Of a DNA stretch of 64,000 nucleotides, positions 42,801-55,482 are shown piece by piece. The notes beneath the pieces are model-generated. The model made no database searches. It was not told the DNA's origin and worked only from the letters and a program-made list of their open reading frames with translations. The translations under genes and the position numbers were made by a program. Position 1 is the first letter of the stretch. Each line of letters opens with the position of its first letter. The DNA comes from Clusia tigrina (taxonomy: Eukaryota; Arthropoda; Insecta; Diptera; Clusiidae): positions 408,595,034 through 408,659,033 of the forward strand of contig OV050030.1 in the NCBI GenBank assembly GCA_920105625.2, read 5' to 3'.

Positions 42801-45305
42801 GATAGATAAATTGATTTATTTAAGAATGTTATACACGGCGACTTGAAAGATTTATTTTGATGCCCCTATTTTAAAAAAAAATGAGGATAGCATCATCTAT
42901 AGATGCCAGGTTAATTTGCGACAGGAAGTCATATATTTTGGAGGAATCAAGTTGAGGGATCTTCCTCATCTGTTTGAAGATGACAGATTATATTCAAAAC
43001 AGTTGGGTATCAAAGTAAAGTTACTAATTTGGAGAAGCTGAATTATTCCTATTCATATACTTGTATATTAAAGGAGTTATCAGAGTGACGAGAAAACTTT
43101 TCACATTTCTTTCGCCACATCTCCTCATTTAGCTGAAAACTTTAGATTTTCCCACTACAGAGAAATTGCAGACTTTTCATTAATCTCAAATGCATCATTA
43201 CCCACCCAATACTGCTTAAGTCAGCGTCACATCATAACTGGCCTTAATTTATGTACCTGAGCTTCGAGTAACGCCAATTTATACTTATATAATATTTCAC
43301 ACAAACCTCAGCGGTGGAAAATGTTTCTTTGTTTCTCAGATTGCGAGTGAGTTTTCCATTCAAAGTCTTAGATAAACGTCGACTGGTATGATTTATGAAC
43401 AACACCCATTGTTGCAATTTAAAAGCAGGGCATGGCATTTCCACTAACTCCACTTCACTGCTGAGTATCTCTCTGCAGTGGACAAGTACAATAAATATTT
43501 CTCGCTCCAACAATTACAAACAATAAGTCAAATAATATTGCGGCTAAGCCGTAAAACAAAACCCACAAAAATAGTCATAAACACACATCCAGAAACTCAC
43601 GCACACATACACACAGATAGACCAGCAGCGTGTGAGGCCACTGGTCCATTAAAGTGCAACAAATTTTGGTGTAAACAAATGTAGACCGGAGGCAGCAGAA
43701 CAATATATTAAAAGTCGAAAGCACACTCTCACACACATGCATATGGGCGAAGCCTAACGGCGCATGCACGCATTGCCAGAACGGAACGTCACGCAGGCGC
43801 ATACGTGTGCATAGAAATAAATCGCCAACATGTTAACCCACTTCTGGCCCAACAATTTCTCGAGTGAACCAAGTTGGTTTTTTCTTGCTTTATTTGGGAA
43901 GTTATTAGACAAATGGTAATGCAAATAAAACAAATACACAGCCACACATAAAAATGACACATTGAAATCAGTTGAGTAGCAGAAATCCCGTCCAGATTAT
44001 CGCCACTTTACAATGCTGCAGCGACCACTTCCCGTCACAATGAAACCATTGACCTAAATTTTATAAATCTAGATCAGTCCATTTCCGTATCGGTGAGCAG
44101 CAGAGCAACAAAATCATACCCAGTCCACACGCAAAATGCCTGGCGGCCCATGTTGCTCTTAATTCCGCTCGTACCTACATGCATTTCTCTCAGACAATTT
44201 GGACAATTCGACAATTATTATAGCCGCGAGTGGGCAAATGATGAGTTGCACGGCGTGTTGCATAAACAAAATATTGGCATTTAACCTGTTTCTGCAGCTC
44301 GCTCCGCACACCAGCGCCCCAATAGAGAACTCCCAACTGTCCGAGTGCAACGAGCGCATTACGAGAAGCTGAAAACTGCAACGAAGAGGGCGCCTGCAGC
44401 CGCACCGTTCAGGCAGCACTACGGCAGCGACTCAATTGAATCAATTGAATTTCTTTCAATTGTGCATGTTTACTCAAACGATTTACGAGTATACGGATTG
44501 GTATTCGCATTGGGGCAGCTCTGCTGCGTCCTGCCACTTTTCACTGGCATTTTCAATTTTTAAATTATAACATAAGTGCCTGAAGGTATATGTAAAGGTT
44601 GGAATTATGCTGCCACAAACAAATATGGGGCGTGGCTGGCACACCAATTGACACCATTCCATATACTTAGGCCAACTGGCAGGCTGTGGATAGCTTTAAT
44701 AGGCCTACTCAACAAGCAGATAGCAGCACTTGGCAACCACCACTTTAGAAGTCGTCAAAGTCTCCTCGCCCGTCTTCAGGCTGCCAACAGCTGCTGCGAA
44801 ATCAAAAGTGTTGTGATGATCGTGCTTAGAAACTGCTGCCGGCTCAATGTACTCAAGCGTAGTGAAACAGTTCGAGCAACACACAACCAGAGTACCCCGC
44901 AAGAGTGTCTTACTGCAGACCCAGATTCTACGATTCGTTGACTTCGTGTCAGAGAGCAAAGTCCTTTGGAATCCTTTTAACATTCGTATTATCATGACTC
45001 ATAAACGGCACGTTAAAGTCAAACAGCTCCAGTTTAGATCTCAGTACTGGAAACTTCATTTCAAAGACTGATTAAATGTGACATACGTAAAAATAAGGAA
45101 GAAAGCTAGTTCCGAGTGGCAAGAGACCTGAAAGTGAACAAGTGGCTTGAGATCCTGATTCAATTTTAATGAGTTGTATTAATATTAACTATTTTCAACC
45201 CACGCTTCCCACAAGGTAGCATTTTAGAACCATTATAGCAAATTTCTTAGTTACTTCTGTCATCGAATCAGGGAATAAAAATATTATAAACGAAAACATC
45301 GATAT
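42801..45305. other. Host-like DNA, no gene recognised
   Basis: 43480-44560 is richer in G+C, with CA-rich stretches near 43590-43620 and 43720-43740. Overlapping frames on both strands lack a domain. 44580-45070 has short frames only. No transposon signature was found until LINE-H. Confidence 0.4.
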
Positions 45306-46440
45306 ATGGTACAGGATGGTACGATACGATCCCTCCTCCTCATTGATCTTCATACTTACTACGTTTCCTCACAAAGTGCACTAAGACTCAGGGAATCCAG
45401 TAAATGGAGGGAGACCATACAGAGTCATAGTAGCATTTTAAAGCAACTACTACCAGATATAGTAAGTGAAACACCGTCTTCTTCATTAGTAAACTAGATT
45501 TTGCGAGCTGTGTAAACATAGTTTTACCAAGTAGAAATTACTGGTGGAAGGAAGAGGTTCTCGCGAAAGGGGGAACGCCAATTTTCATCCATGGTTCCAA
45601 GTTGGAATTTGAGGAGGGAGGGGGGGATATTTTCCGAATCTCTAAATTGTCTACTCTCCTTCAAATTAATATCCACATCAGGTGGCTTTCAACCAGAGGC
45701 ATTTGCCTTTTGGTAGGTATGTAGGGTGCTGAAATGGCGCAAGCTGACCAAAAACAATTCAAATCCAAAATAACCAAAAACAATTCAATCAATTTACTCC
45801 GACAGCCAGTCAGCAATAATGGCGCTAGAGTCACCTTTTACCAGCTCTAAGTTGGGCGGCCTCTGCAAGGAGGAATTTAACTCATTATCGAAAAATAGTA
45901 TAGTATTCTTCGTCTGAGCTCCTAGATACAGGAAACATTGAAAGCAACAAGAGAGCCGACAAGCTAACATGAAGAGGCTCATCGGAAACCCGATCAAGTG
46001 TTTTCCTACGTGGACGTGGGTGTTCCTTCAACAATTTTTAAGGGAAATATATATAATTACTTCCTTCGCAAGGTTCAGGAGAAGTGGAAAAACACTGCGA
46101 CACGTGCCATTTTGAGAATAACGTAGCCTAATTACTGTGCAAGATGAACGAATCCTCTTCTTAATAAACCACTGAACACCATTAGCAATCGTATAGTTGT
46201 ATACACGGGTAATTGGACTATCGGCACATTCAATACTCATTGCAGGAGCTACGAAGACCCACAAGAGAGGGAAACTGTCATCCACTTTCTTTGAGATTGC
46301 CTAGCGCTCCCTCGCTTGAGCCTCAAATATTTCGGAATTCCGTTTGGTTGAATTGCTCTAGTTTAGAACTTTCATACCAAACCACAATTGTTAACAACTC
46401 CGGCTGGGTGTAATTTTACCAATGTATATCACAATCTTTA
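45306..46440 (+). pseudogene. LINE-H linker, RNase H and C-terminus
   Basis: Plus strand pieces in order: SALRLRESSKWRETIQSHSS with ILKQLLPDI (linker), FIHGSKLEFEEG (degraded DGSKLE, His for Asp), GGFQPEAFAFW (Glu motif), DSQSAIMALESPFTSS-like text with SQQ spelling at 45800 (Asp motif), a VWVPG-like segment with stops at about 45910 and NRWTIGT-type box (NWTIGTFNTHCRSYEDPQE). Then RETVIHFL with a stop at the next Cys and LALPRLSLKYFGIPFG. At least six breaks occur. It is an old, truncated copy of a LINE different from LINE-A to G in sequence. Confidence 0.72.
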
Positions 46441-48823
46441 TGCTGGCGAGGATACGGCATCAAAATGGCACTATTGCTAATTGAGGCGACCCGAGGGTTG
46501 TCAGCACTTTTACCAAACTATCTACAAACCTGAGCTGAGTAAAGATTGACGAACACCAACACGTCCACAATCTCAGCTTGTGTTGCTGAAAAATGTTTTT
46601 AATTATTTGGCAACACTGGCAATGCATGTTCTGTCAGTACCGCTATTTTTATGGAAAAGAGTCATATTCTATGTACAAACCATACCAAATCTGACTTAGC
46701 AGCACAGACTCAGGTCACAATTCCAACCCCCAAACTGGTTACATTCGTTATAAATAGCGGCTTCAATAAGTTTTGTTGTTGTAATCCCACAAAAGTTTTA
46801 AACTAAAGGGCATTTAAAGATTTCCAATACTAGATTTGCTTGTTTCCCGCAGAGATGATGATAATCAACTTAAGATATGCCAAATTGTGATGTGTGAGGG
46901 GACAATTATGCTGCCCTGAAAGTTACCATTTATGCTTTTAATACCTTCACTGCACAGCTCGTAGGTTGGTGGCTATTATTAGCTTTGTTTTTTTTCTATC
47001 TTTACTATGATGAAGAAATCCCACACGGATTTTGGTTAAAAATTACACCAAGAGATCCCATGAAGTATTCACTGGAGTTCCTGCGAAATTCGAAATCTCT
47101 TTCCTGATATTCTCCCACATAGACTAATAATAAGACTATTGTGATTTACAAGTTGTTCATATCCCTCAATGGTTTCTATGGTCACCCTCCACCCAAATAA
47201 TCAAATCTGGGCCTTCATAAGCGATTTTTCCTCGCACAAAATAAAATTGTAATTTCATCGCACTTTTCTCAGGTTGCAATAACTTGCTTCCACATATGAT
47301 GAGTTCTCATGTCTTTCATTCACAATTCAATCAAACTTTCCATCATACAAGGAAACAAAGAGCGCCAGCAGAAGTTGTCATTGTCGACGTCAACAATTGA
47401 ATATTTCTTGCCAATAAGTCCGCGATAAGTTTGGAATTAAAAGGTTTGCCAAACACCACCAATACCAGCGGCTTCGTTGATGTACCCGCACACGATGTAC
47501 GGACCATATCAAATCTGTGTAACACCCAACAAAAAAGTGGAATAATTGACCTAAAAAGAATGTTTAAGACCCGGTCTGTCCGAAGTTTTACTACAGCAAT
47601 ACATCAACATTAAAATGTTTACCATAAAAATGCATAAAAATAGTACAAGTTCAAGACCATAAATCGCGAAAATATTGGGTTAAGTTGCTAACAACGGAAA
47701 AGAAAATCTTCCCAAAATGTTTTGCATGCGCCGCGGAGGCGCTCGCTGTGCCAACAGACTGCGAGGAGTACCTTCTGCGAACAGCATGGAATCTGAGCCG
47801 CAGTAAGCAAGCGCTCACTTTGAAAAAACTGCCAAAGTATGAAGTCCAATGAAAATAGGCAGTATGTATTTTTACGATGACTTTGACGCAATTTGTTGCT
47901 TATAAAAGTGGCAAAAAAGACGCCAAGAAAGACGCAAGGAGAAAACCGATTTGGTAGGCCCAGCAACGACCGCAGTGCGCCGGCTGGCTTACCCTCAGTT
48001 GGGAGTAAGTGCTGGAAAATGCCAGAACACCATCCAGCATAGTAGTAGTCGTTGTGTCTGCCATGGGAGTGTGACTGACTCGTACCTTTGCATTTGCATA
48101 TCTCGCTGGATTTATTGATTTGGTCAATCGCCGCTTAGGCCGAAAATATGTGCAGGCTTAAACGGTATCTCCGCGGTAACGGCTGGAGTAGCATAGTAGT
48201 TCATTTGTTCAATAAGATGCCAATGCATAGAAATTGACTACTTGGCTAATGATGGTAATGTTGGACAGATGCAGGTAAATTTCATCGTTAAATGCAGGTA
48301 ACTGAAATAAATGTGATGAGAATTAGTAAGCGAAATAAATTTGTATTGGATGAAAAATGATAAAGCAGCTTTGAGAAAGAAAGAAAGTTCCATTATTAAT
48401 TAGTGAGATGGTGTGATGATGGCGTGGAAAAATATGCAACTAGCAGTAAAGACGGAAATGAAAGTTACTCACTAGTGCGGTGTATATATTCAATTTTATC
48501 TGCAAAACACTCTTAAGTCATCTAATATCAGCCGCTAATACAGGTGATTATACCTTTAATAAATAGCACAGATTATTATTCCATTAATATCCTTGCAGCT
48601 ATTTGAGACCATAGTGAGATCAGTATGTGAGAGTCAGCCAAACATTCGTATTCAGACTCAAAGCAGTGGAGTTCAACTACTCAGTAATAGTAGCGACATC
48701 GCACCCTCAGCCACCCTGCAATAACTTTGGCATATGAGTTTAGCCAGTCCGATGTCTACGTGCTTGTTGGACAATACGACATGTGTGTACACTAGAAGCA
48801 CATTGAACTCTTTCTGTTGTTAT
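46441..48823. other. No gene recognised
   Basis: Mostly AT-rich with short frames. 47680-48160 is more balanced and host-like, but its frames do not show a domain. The right edge is the target-site duplication of LINE-D copy 2. Confidence 0.4.
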
Positions 48824-48836
48824 TACAACAACAAAA

Positions 48837-50419
48837 CCGACACTCTAAAAACCATATACAGCTGGGCGACAACTCGGACAGAACTGACCTGATACTTTTC
48901 AGTAGAAGGTATAAGATCCCGCCGTGGAGACCACCAAAACCGAACAGTAGGGTACTCACTATAAAAAGCCACACCAAATACTTAAGGATAATAGTAGACA
49001 GTAAGCTTTCATGGAAGGGTAAAGAAGGCTACCAAAGCCCTATATGCTTGAAAAAAGTTGCTTGGATGCACTTGGTGCCTCTCTCCTACTCTGATGTATT
49101 GGTGCTACACAGCCATAGCAAGACCTATCTTAGTCTACGGTATTTTGGTGTGGTGGAATGCTGTTAGGAAGAAAACTTATTGCATACCTATGGAAAGAAT
49201 TCAAAGACTTGCGGCACTGTGTGTGACCGAGGCCTTAAGGACAACACCAACGGCTGCTCTTAACACCATTCTCTATTTACCCCCAATCGACCTCTTTGCG
49301 GAAAGTCTTGCGGCAAAATCTGCGGGAAGGTTGCTAGCCACTAAGCAGTTCTCTCTCCAGTCCTTCTGTCATAGCTCTGTAGGTCGAAGTCTCATGTTCA
49401 ATACTGACTACGTGACTCCTATTCTTAGCCTGCGGAAACAAATGAAAACTACTATTGAAAAGGAGGGATGCCATAGAGGCATGAATGCTAAATGCAAAAC
49501 CTTCAAACCTTTCGAAGATGGAGGACGGTGTTGGATCATGTGTCTACTGCCCGAACTAGATATCAAACAGCCGTTCTGACTACCAAACTACTGCAGCAAT
49601 TTTCAGGGAGAAGTTTTTGCAGCATGGAAGCCGCAGAGCTCGCCTGCATAGCAGACACTACGAACTCCACAATAAGCTTCTACATAGATAGCCAGGCTGC
49701 GATCAAAGCTATAACTTCATACTGTGCATCTTCCAGAAATGTTCTGCAATGCAAGGCAGAAATGGATAGACTGGCCACGAATCGGAAGCTACATATCTAC
49801 TGGGTGCCAGGGCATAAGAACATAGAAGGAAATGAGAGTACGGATGCCATTGTTAAGCAGAATCTTACTACCAAACGAGCAAGTAAGTAACATTCTGATG
49901 CCTCTAAGAATGATCAATAGCCGTAACGAAGATGACATGATGAGAAAGGTGAAAGAACGGTGGAGTACTACCATTTGTAAAATCGCAAAGCTCATGTGCA
50001 AGCCGTATGGCACTCAGATCAAATCGATACTGGCACTTCCGAGAAAGGATTGCAGAGCGGTAGTAGGAGTACTCACACGCCACTGTCTAACGGTGGTACA
50101 CGCTAAAAGGATGGGACTCACAAACAACAATGAATGCAGGAAATGTGGGGAGCAAGGCACAAGAGAAACTCTGGAGCATCTACTATGCCTATGCCCCGCA
50201 ATATCTAAAACGCGCATATCACATCTGGGAGCCCCTGGTTTGAAGGACTAGAAGTGGTCGCATAACTAGGAATGTTTCTGTCTTAAGATTTGCTAAAAGC
50301 GACTCCCTGTTCAACGATTCATACTGTAGCTCTTAAAAGGATATACCATCTGGCACCGCAAAGGACCTTGCAGGTCTATGTGTGGCCTTCATGGCCGGCC
50401 AGTCTAACCTAACCTAATC
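48837..50419 (+). mobile_element. LINE-D copy 2 with 13-bp flanking repeats
   Basis: TACAACAACAAAA lies at 48824-48836 and again at 50420-50432, consistent with a LINE target-site duplication, though CAA-rich DNA makes chance matches easier. The element is 5'-truncated in the RT thumb. The 3' UTR ends GGCCGGCCAGTCTAACCTAACCTAATC, the CCTAA-type tail shared with LINE-D copy 1. Confidence 0.82.
48840..50251 (+). pseudogene. LINE-D ORF2 remnant (RT end to C-terminus)
   Basis: Pieces in order: TDLILFSRRYKIPPWRPP, HTKYLRIIVDSKLSWK (RT thumb), then in another frame KLLGCTWCLSPTLMYW, IARPILVYGILVWWNAVRK, RIQRLAALCVTEALRTTPTA with ALNTILYLPPIDLF, the linker to RNase H. The DGS part is degraded (FEDGGRCW near 49510). 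AAELACIADTTNST, SFYIDSQAAIKAITSY (Asp), HIYWVPGHKNIEGNES follow. After a stop near 49890: RKDCRAVVGVLTRHCLTVVH, then ECRKCGEQGTRETLEHLLCL (Cys/His motif complete). The last frame stops at 50251. Four or so frame breaks; dead. Confidence 0.88.
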
Positions 50420-50880
50420 TACAACAACAAAATAGGTACAAATCTTTATATCTAAAATATACCACTTTCTTTCCCTTAACAGGTGTTTGTTCACCTACCC
50501 CTCAACTGCTCTCAGAAACCCCTGTGAATTTCAGAATTTGAATCTCGTGTTTCATATAGTGTGGGTGTGACTCCCTCCCACCAAACACAGTTTTAAAGTC
50601 AGCGATTGTACTTTGGCATTGGTTCCTGATTGCTTGTAAAAGATTTGGATTGTACTTGTGTTTATTCTTGAGCTTCCCAGTATTATATCAGATATCATCG
50701 GTTCTGTACAGAGTTTCAGAATAAGTTTCTGTCTTCCACAGAAACTACCATGCTGCTTTGTAATATATATGACACACATTTTACTAGACTTTTAGTATAT
50801 AGTGAGTCTGCTTCATCTGCTGGGAGCCTGCTTTGTCTTATATAATGAAATCAGTCTATTCATGACTCATGTCGGAAAGA

Positions 50881-51110
50881 GGTAGGTAGGTAGTTAAAAT
50901 GGCTGGCGAGCCTGGGGATGGGGATGAACACTGTCTTTATCATAGAAGTCAAGTTCAGACCCCATGTAGCTTAGAAGCTGCATCAGTGTAGAGTGGTAAC
51001 ATCGGAAAGAGAAGAACGGGAGAGGAAAATTAGAGGCACTAGGTTAACCAGGTAGCTTACGAGTGACGCAAGTTTCACTCGGAGGCCCATTGGACCATTG
51101 TGATGCCATA
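50881..51110 (-). mobile_element. LINE 3'-end fragment (CCTA-type tail)
   Basis: GGTAGGTAGGTAG at 50881-50893 is the complement of a CTAC/CCTA tail like that of LINE-A. The minus strand then reads, upstream, CAATGGGCCTCCGAGTG and GCATCACAATGGTCC near 51090-51110, which resembles GGTATCACAATGGGCC in the LINE-A 3' UTR. About 230 bp of non-coding 3' end only. Confidence 0.5.
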
Positions 51111-51238
51111 ATAAAATAAGAAATAATTTACGTCCAAAAGACAGCCTCCTACCATTAGCACCCTGGATCCAGTGATCCGTTGAGACATTTAAGACGGTAT
51201 CTAGCTTAGATTAAGGAAGAGCGGGATCTAGACACCTT

Positions 51239-52521
51239 TTAAAAACGCATTCAACTCCACAACCTGGCCGCAGATTATGAGCGCACATCAAAGTTTCGCG
51301 GTGCAGCGATTTATAGCGAGCTATTTCGACAACAGGGTCCAATTTTATGACACGGACGTTGGCTTAAAAACGTACAGAGTAACTGGCGGCATCCCGCAGG
51401 GCTCGGTGCTGGGCCCAACACTCTGGAACGCAATGTATGACGGCATCCTCAAACTTAACCTCCCGGAAGACACAACCTTCGTTGGATACGCAGATGACAT
51501 TGCGATGGTTTCAGTGGCAAATCACCTTGCCACACTGCAGGCGATATGTAAAGATGTTATCACGAGAGTAAAAAGATGGCTGGGAAATGCAAAGCTCGAG
51601 CAGGCAGCACAAAAAACAGAGGTGGTGCTGCTGAGCACAAGACGGATGCGCGAAGAATTAACAATTACGGTGGGTGATCACATCATCACCTTTCAACCGT
51701 ACCTAAAATGTTTAGGAGTGGTAATTGATGCCCGGATGACCTTCAAGCAGCACATACAACTAGTCAGCGATAAAGCCGCACGAATAAATGGTGCGTTAAC
51801 GGGAGTAATGCCTAACGTTGGTGGCCTCCGAGCAACCAGACGGCAGTTCTTATCAACTGTGACAAGTTCGGTGAACACACAGCGCCGATCTGGGCAAATA
51901 CGAAGAAGTCATATTATAAAAACATCCAAGCCATATACAGGCTTTTTGCTCTGAGAGTGGCCAGAGCCTACCGCACCATCTCGGATGATGCCATGTGTGT
52001 CATTGCAAGGAAGGTTTCCATCGATCTGCTGGCTCGCGAAATGGAGCGGCTTTATGGTGTCGGGCGTAGGTCGTCAAGTGCGGCAAAAAAGGAAGAAAGA
52101 CTATGCACAATTGCGGATTGGCAGCAACGATGGGGGAGCAATCCGAAGATGGTCGCTGGACGTTATTGCGATGTGGATGGACCGAAGACACGGAGAGGTT
52201 ACCTATCATATTTCCCAGGTGGTCACTGGATATGGCTGCTTCAAAGAATACCTACACAGGTTCTATCGTGAAGACGGCCCAGAAGAACCGAAAAGCGCAC
52301 TGCATGTGTTATTGCATTGCCCGCGATTCATCAATAAACCAATGGAGCTAGAAAGAGATTCGGAAACTCTGACGGAGTACAATCTGGACCCACATATGTG
52401 CGAGGATAAAGAGAAATGGAATACCCCATGTGCTGTAGTGGCTAGTATTATAAACACGCTGAAATACGCAGAACGGAATGCGCCAATAGATCTCCAGAAG
52501 CAGTTCGCGACGTCCAAATGA
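51239..52521 (+). pseudogene. R1-like LINE ORF2 remnant
   Basis: The text starts FKNAFNSTTWPQIMSA (RT motif A region, without its Asp), then YRVTGGIPQGSVLGPTLWNA (motif B), FVGYADDIAMVSVANHL (motif C), KTEVVLLSTRRMREEL and YLKCLGVVIDARMTFKQH, ALTGVMPNVGGLRATRR. A frame change follows near 51880. Later pieces: VARAYRTISDDAMCVIARKV, RRHGEVTYHISQVVTGYGCF with KEYLHRFYREDGPEEP, HVLLHCPRF and the stop at 52521. There is no RNase H and the GGxP and TGYGCF..YLHRF wording is that of the R1 clade. Copies of that clade often carry site-specific endonucleases; that domain is missing here. Three frame shifts were seen. Confidence 0.88.
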
Positions 52522-52649
52522 GCTTTGGAGCGTACTATGACAGAATGACCAATACTGACGATAGACGGTCTCCCGATGCACTACGTAACGGTGAGTTTCC
52601 GGGAGGAATATTTTGTCTACTTAGAGATATTAGATCTTTTGAGTGCATG

Positions 52650-52750
52650 ACGTTTATTTCAGGCCAGGTTGTCTAGTTTAGATTTTGATTTAATATATCA
52701 GGGAGTACTAGCACCGCGGCCCGTAAGGACCTCTTGTGCTAACAGCTAAG
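52650..52750 (-). mobile_element. LINE 3' UTR fragment
   Basis: The minus strand includes CACAAGAGGTCCTTACGGGC and then GTACTCCCTGATATATTAAA. The second part matches GTACTCCCTGAAATATTAAA in the LINE-I 3' UTR at about 42470. No coding text is attached. It may be a tiny 5'-truncated insertion or a shared ancient 3' end. Confidence 0.4.
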
Positions 52751-55482
52751 TTTCAGGTTAGTCTAGTTATTTAGCAGTATACTCCTTCAGACCAGTACCT
52801 GCATGCTGCTTCTAAGGATGTTGAATTAAATACTATTTGGCATGTAACAATGGGAATACCGCTGTTTGGCCTAGCTGGTAGCTTAATCGGTATTGTTGTA
52901 CCCTCTCGGGTGAGTTTATTATAATTAAAGTGTAATGTTTAATAATAATAGTTAATAATGATAAGAACATATTTAGCAAATAGGCCTTCAGAAGGAAAAG
53001 GTCTTTAGGTATCTATCGTGGTTAACTGCTTCAGCTTCTGAGGGTTACTGCTTATATGTAGGTTAGATGAGAACCGGGTGTACTGTCTGGAAGGTTTAGT
53101 AGATAATTCCTCTCGTACATCCATAGCTGGAAGCCGATATGTTATGTATTACCCCTAAAACTTACTCAATAAAGTGTTGAGTACGAGTGCCGAAATTAGC
53201 ATCATTTGAAATACAAATTGGAACAGTTTCCTGCTCTGAATTATAAAACCAAATTGCTTCGAATTATTGACAGCAGCAATCATAATTTTTTCAGAGTGTT
53301 TGGGTTGTAAACTATTTTGTTATTGTGCCACACATTTTTGTGATTAAATCAAGTAATTAAATGCAATTCAGCACAGCAAGAGTGCCGCTCGTTAAGTTAT
53401 GAGCACGGGTTTGAAAAAATTTTGAAATCGTGACTCGTATCTAAATGAAGGCATTTAACAGAAATACCTCATATGCGAGTATTTATCAGCAATGTTGCGC
53501 TTAAATTGCAAATTTATCGAATATAAAATAAAACAGAATTTTTGTAATATTTATAAATATGCGAGCGTAAGCAAAATCCAACTGAATTTGGTAGGACAGC
53601 AAGTGCGGCCCGTTGGGGCGACTCTACTTGCAGAAATCGCATAATTCAACTAGTTCGCAAGCGACACACGCAAAAATACACGAAAAATAATTTGTACGAA
53701 ACTGTGTCACAACGCTCGCATGCAATGCCAAATTCAGAGGCGAGAGATAAATTCGCGCTTGAATGACGCGACCAAAGAAAAAGTTGACAACTCGACGAGT
53801 CGAGGCCAGCGCCGAAACGATTTAATTAAACGCGGATAATTAGCGGTGCAGCATGCAGATAGCAACACATCGCTGGAGCAGTGGCTCTGCAGCGTCTGAG
53901 TGTAGGCTCAGCTAGGAGTAGCATATGGCAACGCACGCGGCCGATAAGATTGCGGACGAGGTACCTTCTGAGTACGTGCGAGCGTGGAAAGGCAACCGCT
54001 GCGCTTGCGTGTCAGCGAACGCACTTGCTGCTGGACGAAATCGAGGTTAGTAGTCGTGGCGCACTTTAATTGGCAATAAAGTCCGCCAAAAATAGTTAAT
54101 AATATTGTAATAAGCAAATTAAGATACGGTCCGAGTGTGGAATTGGTGTGGAAATGCTCCGTGGAAGCGTGAGGCAAGCTGGTTACCGTTACGGCAGCTA
54201 CCAGCATGGATCCAAATGTGAAATTAATTTGCTTGGAATACTCGAATTAAATGTGAATTTCTTTTCCGATGAGGCCGCAAAGTAAACAAAAGTTTCAAGC
54301 AAGCAACTTGTGCACATAATTAGAATTCGGAAACTTCTTCTTTTAACAATTGCTCTCGAATGCCTCAGAGGCGAGAGCAGTATTAAAGCTTGTATGCAAA
54401 CTTGATACAAAGTGAAGGAGAATGCAAAAGCAGAGGCAAGCAAAGGCAGCGTACAAATTGCAACAACAAGTGCCCATTTCTTACTTCATACTACTGTAGC
54501 CTTGAGCAGGATTCAAAAGCAACACAGACAAACACACATACACAAACATATATACAACACACACACACACATTTATACACAATAAAAAAAATGCAAATTA
54601 CACACCGCTTAAAGGACATTATTAATGATAAGAGGGGGTTCATTACTTAAGCAACAGCATTTTAGCCCCACAAATGCGAAAGCGTGCAAAATGCCGCATT
54701 TGCCGCAGCGTTCGCTCGATCGATCGATCGCTATCGTTGCGGCCGCTTTTGTTGCACTTGTGCTGCGCTGCTCTGAGCTGAGCTGAGGCGAGCCAAGCCG
54801 GCCAGCAGTTGCAGTCCAGCCTCTTTTAAGTAAGGACCAAAAACATTGTTTTCTTTCAGTGCCTTCACTCCACTTGTGCTGTGCCTCTGCTACCGCCCCC
54901 TCCTGCTGATATTATGTTGACGATATGAACATCCACGGAGAGTTTTTTTTTATTAATAAAAGTACTAATCGGAAATTATTATTAAACTTTAATAGTAGCA
55001 ATCAAAAGCGAGGTAAATAACTTTACAAAGAATGCGACTGCACTCTCTCAGGGATTGTTGAATATGGAAATTTGTGAAAACTCTCTGAGTGAATTTAACA
55101 ATAAACCCCCAACACCCAGGTAAATTGGTTGTAAGAGCAATGCTAGCCAAAGTTTATGGAAATCCAATTATAAGAGTAAGAGGAGACATTATATTGTCTC
55201 ATCGAATAACTTCCCTTGGACTGTGATGTAATTCCAACTGCTTATTTACTTTAATGGCCTCACTTGGCATAGTGTGGCTTTTAAAACTGAGGGTCGGTTT
55301 AGATGCCGCCAAAAATATATCGACTAGTGGCAACTGCATTTTGGGGTGCGGCTCCAAATTCAATACTTCGGAAACTTCGAAGCCATGCTACACTGGACTA
55401 ACATGTCCGCAAACAGCTCATACTGCTGTTGATTCATTAACACAGTTAGAGCTAAGGATGCTTCTCTGGAGAGCTATAATTA
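52751..55482. other. Host-like block, no gene recognised
   Basis: 53580-54450 and 54650-54920 are richer in G+C. The part at 53880-54060 resembles a fly 5' UTR with a possible splice donor (GAG followed by GTTAGT at about 54047), but no initiator/DPE pair was found. CA repeats lie at 54555-54571 and CGATCGATCGATCG at 54717-54730. Frames on either strand show no domain. Confidence 0.35.

Noticed and set aside
53881..54207. Minus-strand frame from ATG at 54207 with a hydrophobic segment
   Set aside because: The hydrophobic part is internal, the rest is Arg-rich antisense of a 5'-UTR-like block, and no upstream promoter word was found.
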